Virus record (IMG/VR): IMGVR_UViG_3300007619_000129 | Coordinates: 1 to 64,000 of that record | Reading direction: 5' to 3' (one strand) | DNA from: a virus | Length of the DNA: 64,000 bases | In this document: piece by piece, positions 52,564-59,600 of the stretch | Position numbering within the stretch: the stretch's first letter is position 1 | Layout of the letters: each line of letters starts with the position of its first letter | The notes under the pieces: model-generated | What the model was told of the DNA's origin: nothing | Seen by the model: only the letters and a program-made list of their open reading frames with translations | Databases searched by the model: none | Program-made: the position numbers and the translations under genes

Positions 52564-53208
52564 TTATTTTCTTATTTCTTTATTTATCCTGGACTTTATA
52601 ATCTTTGAAAGTTCAGATTCTGTTATCTTAATTTTTGCTTCTTGAAAGTCAAAATATTGAACTGGGTTATCCAAATCATCTTCATCAACATCACCTTCGT
52701 ATGAATCCCACTGATCTTCGTCTCTTACCATTACAGACTTCAAAGTATAAGCAGGCTTTCTTCTTTTTGGTCTAACCGGATATTTTGGTGGTGTTGCTCC
52801 GGGCCAGGCATCATGACCCAAGCTATCGGGCTCAGAGGAAGCGCTACGCAATCTAAAAATATCTTCCAGTACAAGACCTACTATTTTTTTATAAGTCTCT
52901 GAAACGCCTCTGGTGCTCCCGTCAACGTAATGAAAGCGATCCCTAACCCACATACCGGCAGGATCGGAAGGAATTTTGGCATTTCCTACTTTATTTGAAA
53001 ATTTATTGATGCCATCCAAACCATCAAGTCCCAATTCTTCCGGATCCCAATCGTATGCCTCTTCCTCTGGTGGTTCCCACCCATATGGAAAATCATCATG
53101 AGCTTTACCTAATTTGTCATGTCTTGTTTTTGTTGTTCCATAGCCATGTCCAGTATCGTCATCTGGATTAAGCATATGAAAAAGATGTTCTTCAATTAGG
53201 GCTTTCAC
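52564..53208 (-). CDS. Hypothetical head-region protein
   Basis: 214 residues, Pro/Asp/Gly-rich and likely extended in its first half (WEPPEEEAYDWDPEELGL), ending with a helix (LSKIIKSRINKEIRK). A short helical stretch (YKKIVGLVLEDIFRLRS) lies at the middle. The family was not recognised. It overlaps the 51-residue gene upstream by 17 nt. Confidence 0.55.
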   Translation of the reverse strand: MKALIEEHLFHMLNPDDDTGHGYGTTKTRHDKLGKAHDDFPYGWEPPEEEAYDWDPEELGLDGLDGINKFSNKVGNAKIPSDPAGMWVRDRFHYVDGSTRGVSETYKKIVGLVLEDIFRLRSASSEPDSLGHDAWPGATPPKYPVRPKRRKPAYTLKSVMVRDEDQWDSYEGDVDEDDLDNPVQYFDFQEAKIKITESELSKIIKSRINKEIRK

Positions 53209-53347
53209 TATTTGTAATTATGGCTCTTTTTTTATTTCCATTGATAATAAACAGAATTTTAACACCCCAAGATTCATTTACCTCTGTTACATCAATGTCT
53301 ATAATTTTTATTTCACGATTGAACTTTTCTAAAGTATATTCTTGCAT
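53192..53347 (-). CDS. Small hypothetical protein (51 aa)
   Basis: ATG 53347 to TGA 53192-53194, 51 residues starting MQEYTLEKFNREIKI. Strand-rich middle (WGVKILFIINGNKKRAI) typical of a small beta protein. It overlaps the next gene by 17 nt, which supports coding. It begins just past an intrinsic terminator, so its own promoter or read-through is needed. Confidence 0.5.
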   Translation of the reverse strand: MQEYTLEKFNREIKIIDIDVTEVNESWGVKILFIINGNKKRAIITNSESPN

Positions 53348-53349
53348 TC

Positions 53350-53384
53350 AAAAAAAAAGACAGCATATTTTTACTAATACTGCC
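53350..53384 (-). terminator. Intrinsic terminator in the head gene cluster
   Basis: GGCAGTAT and ATGCTGTC form an 8-bp stem (with G-T pairs) on the minus strand, followed by nine T. It lies 46 nt after the stop of 53430-53816. It would end the terminase-portal-protease transcript before the scaffold/capsid genes. Confidence 0.65.
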
Positions 53385-53429
53385 TTTTCAACCCCGTCTT
53401 TTGGGCTATCTGATACGCAAACTCACTTA

Positions 53430-53816
53430 TTATACTGGAGAAGAAGATCCCTTAATAAGTTCTCCAATTTTTTGTCTTGAAATTCTTTCCGCCCCTTCCT
53501 TGGGATCATCTGTTGAGCCCGCTCCAGATGGTTCATATTCTGGCTTTGGCTCCACCTGATCTTCTGGGTTGTCTGAACCAGGACCTGGAGAGCTTGTATT
53601 TGGATACATGTCCCCTAACTCAAGGCTAGGTGATTCATTATAATCTAAATCCACAGGCCCAGTCTGATCATTTTCTGTAACAACACCATCTACCAAAATA
53701 CTTGAATCTGGCTCATAATCCTCAGTTGGACTAGCAGGATACATAGCTACCATTCGAGCCGTATCTGATCTACCCAATCCTCTTTGAGTTTTTTTTACTC
53801 TCTTATTAAGTGCCAT
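53430..53816 (-). CDS. Hypothetical protein, acidic and Pro/Ser-rich
   Basis: 128 residues: a basic start (MALNKRVKKTQRGLGR), then a long disordered stretch rich in Pro, Ser, Asp and Glu. Likely a virion or scaffold-associated part, by place only. Confidence 0.5.
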   Translation of the reverse strand: MALNKRVKKTQRGLGRSDTARMVAMYPASPTEDYEPDSSILVDGVVTENDQTGPVDLDYNESPSLELGDMYPNTSSPGPGSDNPEDQVEPKPEYEPSGAGSTDDPKEGAERISRQKIGELIKGSSSPV

Positions 53817-53824
53817 TTATTTAT

Positions 53825-54187
53825 TTATTTCCCTTGCTTTTTTGGTGTTTTTGGCTTTGGATCATTATTAAGTTTGCGTGTAGTCGAAACCTCTGAAATC
53901 AATTTCCGTAAATGTACTCTTTTATTACGTGCTTCTGCCATTTTTACAGCATATGATTTCATTTTCTTTTCAAAAGCCTTTTCTTCAGCCATTAACTTTT
54001 CATCAACTTTCTTTGCAGCTTCTTTTACCTTAGCAGCCTTTTCCCAATCAACACTTTGCTCAAGAGTTTCAGCATATTCATCAGCTTCTACCTCTTTAGT
54101 TTTATTAGTTTCTGCATTAATCTCTTTTTCATATTGCTTAACGTGTTCATAAATCTTTTTTTCTAGTTGTTTAACAGAAAGTTTCAT
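53825..54187 (-). CDS. Coiled-coil hypothetical protein
   Basis: 120 residues from ATG 54187, where AAGGAG lies 10 nt upstream; the frame is open to 54211 but without a site. Nearly all charged helix (KQLEKKIYEHVKQYEKEI, KAAKVKEAAKKVDEKL), a long coiled coil. It may be a core or scaffold helper. Confidence 0.55.
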   Translation of the reverse strand: MKLSVKQLEKKIYEHVKQYEKEINAETNKTKEVEADEYAETLEQSVDWEKAAKVKEAAKKVDEKLMAEEKAFEKKMKSYAVKMAEARNKRVHLRKLISEVSTTRKLNNDPKPKTPKKQGK

Positions 54188-54246
54188 TTTTAAAATTCTC
54201 CTTGCCTCCAATTGGCATAATCTAAAGTTAAGTATGTTTGTATTTG

Positions 54247-54771
54247 TTATTGTTCATCAAAAAAAGCAACAGTAGCCCAATGACTATCACCATCTATATC
54301 TGCACCCGAACCAATTGAGGCAACTCCTGCTGAATTCATTAAATTACTTTGGGGAATTGGGGCATTTCCATAAGCACCACCATACCCATCAAAACCTTCT
54401 TGTACATAACCCCCTTCACCTCCACCAGGGACTGAAAGCATCTCCATTGGTCTTGCACTCATTTCTCCCTTAGAGTTTTGATCTTCCATTGTTGATTTTG
54501 CTGAAAGTATCATCTCAGTCATTGTTGGTGGACTAATATGATTATGTTGCCTATGAATCGGCTGTCTACCTGCTATATTGGGATTTTTTACATTTCCCTT
54601 TTGCATTAGTGAGTTTAAAGATCTTTTATTGTTTCTTACCATTTGTTGAGTGGAACCTTTATTAATAGCAGAAGACATCATTTTCCTTTGGTTTGTCTCG
54701 CTTAAAAGAACTTCTCCAAAAATTTCAAGAAGACATTCTTTCACTATTGCTTTAAATTCTGATCTTTTCAT
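54247..54771 (-). CDS. Hypothetical head-region protein
   Basis: 174 residues. N-terminal helix (MKRSEFKAIVKECLLEIFGE) of the type common in this region, then an Asn/Gln/Lys part and a Gly/Tyr-rich, low-complexity end (GFDGYGGAYGNAPIP). No family recognised. Confidence 0.5.
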   Translation of the reverse strand: MKRSEFKAIVKECLLEIFGEVLLSETNQRKMMSSAINKGSTQQMVRNNKRSLNSLMQKGNVKNPNIAGRQPIHRQHNHISPPTMTEMILSAKSTMEDQNSKGEMSARPMEMLSVPGGGEGGYVQEGFDGYGGAYGNAPIPQSNLMNSAGVASIGSGADIDGDSHWATVAFFDEQ

Positions 54772-54776
54772 AAAAA

Positions 54777-55193
54777 TTATCCAATATTTGGAACAAATTG
54801 ATAATTTGAACCAGTTGTTCCCTGTAAAGAAGTAGAACCACTAATGTCAGGAAATGCATTTCTACTAATATTAGTTAATCCAGCAAGAAAATCAAATGTC
54901 GTTGAACCGTCCTCTGGCAATAAGTAAACATCTCTAACTCTCAAGTCAAAATCCATAATAGTACCAGTTGGAACAGTCATAAAATTACTTCCTGTCACAC
55001 CATTAAGGGTAAACCCAACCCTAAGATCTGAAGCCCCTAAATTTCTAACTGAAAAATATTTGCAAATATGACTCAACTCCATTTTTTTAGTTTCATTAAG
55101 AGAAATTGAAACAGAACCAGTTACCCACGGAACTCCTGGCACATGATATGCCGTGAACCAATTCATTCCACTATTTGGCCATTGTAAAGTCAT
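54777..55193 (-). CDS. Hypothetical virion protein
   Basis: 138 residues, almost all beta strands with Gly, Ser, Thr turns and few charges (VSISLNETKKMELS; GFTLNGVTGSNFMTVPTGTI). A small capsid-decoration or adaptor fold would fit, but no family is recognised. It directly follows the protease gene. Confidence 0.5.
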   Translation of the reverse strand: MTLQWPNSGMNWFTAYHVPGVPWVTGSVSISLNETKKMELSHICKYFSVRNLGASDLRVGFTLNGVTGSNFMTVPTGTIMDFDLRVRDVYLLPEDGSTTFDFLAGLTNISRNAFPDISGSTSLQGTTGSNYQFVPNIG

Positions 55194-55196
55194 ATA

Positions 55197-55853
55197 TTAT
55201 TTCCCCCACGATAGAATGTCATTTGCAATTCTATCTATTCTGTCAGATTTTGTAAAAACTTTGTTAAGATATTCATCAATGCCTTCTGTCAAATAAACAA
55301 AAGCACCTGGAGTAGAAGGTTCAGAAACAACATCCCAACAAACAAGTTGAAAGTCTTCCTGAACAACCTGATATCCGTTTGAGTCAGATTGTGTTGAACC
55401 AACCCCCCTTGAAGATATTCCTACAGTTATATTTTGTTTAATAAGTCCTTTTAACTCTTTACCGTTTGTAGTATGATTTAAAATCTCTAAACGTCCCCTA
55501 ATAATACCTTTGTTGTCCATCTCTGCCTCAACAATAACATGAGAAGCAGTTTTCAATTCAATTATTGAGTTGTCAGTATGGTCTAGTGCACCAAGTGCCC
55601 TTCTTTCTCTTATTAATTTTTGATAATTTCTTAGTTCTTTCTCCAGAATATCTCTTGGATAAATTCTTCCATTTTGATTTAGGGTATCTGCTCTTTGTAA
55701 AATTCCCTCTAGAAACATTACCTCTTCACCGTTCACCTGTTCCACAATTACTTTTTTGTCCTCTAAAGTACATCCCTCAATCAAAACACCTCTCTCTATT
55801 GGAGCAAAAGAAAGGTTAGACGAAACTGTATTAATTGTCTTTATTAACGACAT
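55197..55853 (-). CDS. 21: Prohead protease, T4 gp21-like
   Basis: Cleaves scaffold and capsid proteins during head maturation. 218 residues, close to T4 gp21 (212). FLEGILQRADTLNQNGRIYP (48-67), the catalytic His in LGALDHTD (H92), and the nucleophile Ser in VGISSRGVG (S147/S148) are the family landmarks. An end segment DFQLVCWDVVSEPS is also usual. It overlaps the 277-residue gene upstream by 10 nt. Confidence 0.9.
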   Translation of the reverse strand: MSLIKTINTVSSNLSFAPIERGVLIEGCTLEDKKVIVEQVNGEEVMFLEGILQRADTLNQNGRIYPRDILEKELRNYQKLIRERRALGALDHTDNSIIELKTASHVIVEAEMDNKGIIRGRLEILNHTTNGKELKGLIKQNITVGISSRGVGSTQSDSNGYQVVQEDFQLVCWDVVSEPSTPGAFVYLTEGIDEYLNKVFTKSDRIDRIANDILSWGK

Positions 55854-56677
55854 TCAATTTCCTCCCTTAGTTTAGATATGTCTAAAAACCTATCTACAAC
55901 CTCATCATTTACAATATCAGTATTTACTTCCATAATTTTTTCTTTTACTTGACTTAATTTTTTAACAAGGTACTTATCCGTTCCTTCGCTTAATAAATAC
56001 CTATCTAAACCTTCAAGAATAGAATCTTTAAGTGATTTAATGTGTTTTTTTACCTTTTCATGATTTTCTTCAAAAACATAAGACCTAATCAAGTCTTGAG
56101 ATTCTTCATTTAGAGTGCCGTATCTCTCATTTATTTTTTTTGTCATTAACTTTACGACTAAAGCATCAGAGGTAGTATCAATATGTTCTCTAATGTTTTC
56201 CCTCTTCTTTTCAGCCATTAGTTTCTTTTTAAGTTTATCCTCATACTTCGCCAATACTGCTAAGTCTGAACCTTCTCCATTTCTCCACTCATTCAAAAGT
56301 GTCTGAACCGTAGCATAATCTGTATAATCCTCTACTATTTGATTATAAAAATTTGGATCGTTCAATTCATGATTAATACTTCTTATCAATAAAGACTTTT
56401 CATAATCAAGCTTTTTTTTATCGTAATTTCGTGCAGCACTCTTTGCTTCAGTCAATATACTATTTGCTACCGATTCCGAACTTACTGTAGTAGAAACTAA
56501 AGCATTAAAAAGTCTAAATTCTTTATATAATTCAGTACCCTTTTTAAAGTGTTCCTTTACAATATTAAAAGACTTAAGTCTCTTTTCTTCATCTTTCTCT
56601 ACGATAGCATTGGCAATACACCTAGCAAGCCATTCATATAGTAGCCCAGTATTTCTTTTTTTGTTGTGTTTGGCCAT
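55844..56677 (-). CDS. Hypothetical head assembly protein
   Basis: 277 residues, all charged helices (LYEWLARCIANAIVEKDEEKR; LKKKLMAEKKRENIREHID). It sits between portal (4-nt gap) and protease (10-nt overlap), where T4-type phages encode prohead core and completion parts. A core component is plausible. Family not recognised. Confidence 0.55.
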   Translation of the reverse strand: MAKHNKKRNTGLLYEWLARCIANAIVEKDEEKRLKSFNIVKEHFKKGTELYKEFRLFNALVSTTVSSESVANSILTEAKSAARNYDKKKLDYEKSLLIRSINHELNDPNFYNQIVEDYTDYATVQTLLNEWRNGEGSDLAVLAKYEDKLKKKLMAEKKRENIREHIDTTSDALVVKLMTKKINERYGTLNEESQDLIRSYVFEENHEKVKKHIKSLKDSILEGLDRYLLSEGTDKYLVKKLSQVKEKIMEVNTDIVNDEVVDRFLDISKLREEIECR

Positions 56678-56681
56678 CGTT

Positions 56682-59600
56682 TTATTCTTCCTCTTTTTCC
56701 TCTTTTATAATGTGATCTAACTCATTTTCCACAATCAGATCATCTAATTTTTTTTCTCCCTCTTCTTCAAAAATTATCTCAATATCATCAACATCTCTAC
56801 TTTCTGATTCCTTAAGAATATTCCTCTTATTAATATTTAGGTCCTTTTTCATTGAATTAAGAGCTTTTTTAATTTCTTTAGTCATTCGTGCCTGCTGAAA
56901 CATCATCTTATCTAAGACATCCCTATTCGTTCTAGCATTAATTTCGTGAAAAGGCCCCTCTGCTTCAAACCTTTCATCATTAGCATCATAAGAATCACTC
57001 TCAAGAGAATTCATTCTTGACAAATCAGGCATAGAAGTAGCATACGGACCCTTACCATGCTTTAGTCTTTTTCTGTTGTATTGAACTCTTTGTGATTGAC
57101 TTATTGGATTTCTTTTTACAGGAACTTTTTCCTCTTCGCTTTCATCCAAATCAAATTCATCATCTTCTTCTTCAATGTCTAACATTAATGATTTTTTATT
57201 TTTTTCTTCTCCAGCGAAAAGGTCTTCTTCTTCCTCTTCTTCCCCTCCCTCTTCTTCTCCACCACCTGGACCTTCTTCACCGCCTAATCCCCCTAATCCA
57301 CCTTCTTCTTCACCACCAATTTCTTCTTCTCCACTCCCAAGAGCCTCTAATCCTGGACCTCCACCACCACCAAGTCCTCCACCCCCAAGTCCTCCACCAC
57401 CGCCTTCTCCACCAAGTGCTCCAGGTTCAGTAATTTGATCAAGGATTGCTTGTCTTTGTAGATCTTTTATCTGTTCTTCTTCTACTTTTTTAATTTCTTC
57501 TTTGGTTAAGTTAAAAACTTCACGATAAACATATCCATTTGATAACAAATTCTCAGGCTTTGATTGTGCAATCTCAAATCTACGACCAACAAGCTCCAAT
57601 TTTTGTTGTTGTGCTGTATTAGACGGATTAGATAAAGCAATTTTAAAATCAATTAAATCTTCTTCATCATATCCGTTAGCTGCTAAGTGAATTGCTGCTA
57701 TTTTATTTAATTCTGAAATTATAACTTTCTGAATAGCTTGTATAGCACGCGAGAATCTAACGTCCTCCTGAGCTAAATTCGCCTTCGAACTGTTATGAAC
57801 AATGTTTCCAGAAGAAGTGGCAAAATTATGCCATCTTTTAACGGTCAAATCATAAACCTCAATTGGAAATTTTAAATTAATGTCTCTAACACTTATAACC
57901 TTATGGTTATTTGGGGTTTTTTCTTTAAGTTTTGGAATTAAAATTTCTTTTTTAAAATCTCTCCACCCACTAAAACCATTTTCCTTTAATAAAGTTTTTA
58001 CATGTCGTAATCCAACTGGTGGAACTAAATCAAATCTTCCATCTCTATACTTGAATACGTCTCTATGAGTAAGATCATTTTCTACGCAGTAACCAATTAA
58101 CCAATCATAAGTGTAAGTTTTATACTTCCTCTTACTATGATGATTTTCTCCAAAAATTTTAGCCCTAACTTCAGGTCTTTGAAGTATTTCTTTATTTTGT
58201 TTAGTTTTAATTTTTCTATATTCAGAATCTTCCCAATTTTTCTTCATAACTTCAGACATAACATCTGAAATCTCATCTCCATGAATCCATTCATATAGTG
58301 GCCTACCAGGAGTTGTGGTTTCATATTTCATTTGCTTTGAAGACATTTCCTTATGATCTTCAGAACTAAGCCATTTTCTGTGAGCCTTTATACTTTTTTC
58401 TTCAACCCGAATATTCCTTAATAAATCATGACATTTCTCGCTATTAGCCCATAAAAGCTGATTTTTTCTTCTTCGCTCTTCTATTTCAGGATTGCCCATA
58501 ATATGAGTCATAAAATGGTTGGCATGATATTCAAAGTGTTCTTTCTTCCCCATTTCAACTAATAAATCAGGATTATTATTTCTTTTATTAAAAGAAGAAT
58601 GATGAATAACTCTATCATTCAAGGGCAATTTATAATTTTGTGTTGATTCAAAAACTAATTTATGGGTATAAATCCATTTTCCGTCTTGGAGAATTTGTTC
58701 ATAACCTTCAATTTTATCTCCTTTTTCTTTAGAAGAAATTTTTCTATAAAGTGGCATCAAAGACTCTCCAACCATAATCTCATCTGCCCTTTTATATTGC
58801 CCATTTCTTAATAAAAATGGATGATTTTCTGTACACAATATTTTTTCACCATTATCTAAAACAACTTCAGTTAATTTATTAACTGTTTTTGTTGGTCCTG
58901 CCCATTCAATTTCACCTGGTTTTATATTTCCCTGTAAATCAGATGAATAAACCCAATTTTTAATTCCATTTCTATATTCTTCAGAGATTTCTTTAATTGA
59001 CAATTCTCTACCGTCTAATAATGGAATTTTAGTGTCGGGATGTAAACAAAGCTGTTCATCAAATCCAATATATGCTTTTGGAACTTTAAGAGCAGCAAAT
59101 AACTTTTTCTGAATATATTCAACATCATCAATAGCAGTAGTGTTTGTACCACCGGGTAATGTGTCAATTCTTGTACCTCCTTCAGTACCTCGAATAGGAA
59201 TAAAATAATCAATATCTACTGACCAAGGATTATAACGAAGGTCTACTCGACCGGTATCTTTATCAATAACTTCTTGTGACTTAAGCTGTGTTCTTGCATT
59301 CTCAATGACATTTGGAACATCATCTGGCGGAATTCCAGCAACATCAATATAGAAAACTCTTCTTTCTGGAGCTCTGATAACCCTATAAACAAGCATTGCA
59401 TCTTCAATAAGAATAAGTTGTCTCCAAATTCTTCTAGCCGATTCCAAAATAGAAGAACCATAAGGTAAAAATGCATCATTCCCTTGTAATCTAAAGTGTG
59501 CAACTTGCCAATTTTGAAGAACTTGGTTTCCCACAGTTACCCACCTAAATCTTACGGACATTGGATCGTTTGGATCCCAACCCTCTTCTCTTTCTATCTC

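Noticed and set aside
57092-57438. Long plus-strand frames rich in Ser/Pro or Leu/His opposite the portal C-terminus
   Set aside because: They are the complement of the Gly/Glu low-complexity run of the portal gene. Similar shadows lie opposite the acidic parts of the SSB (10114-10503) and scaffold (50706-51215) genes.
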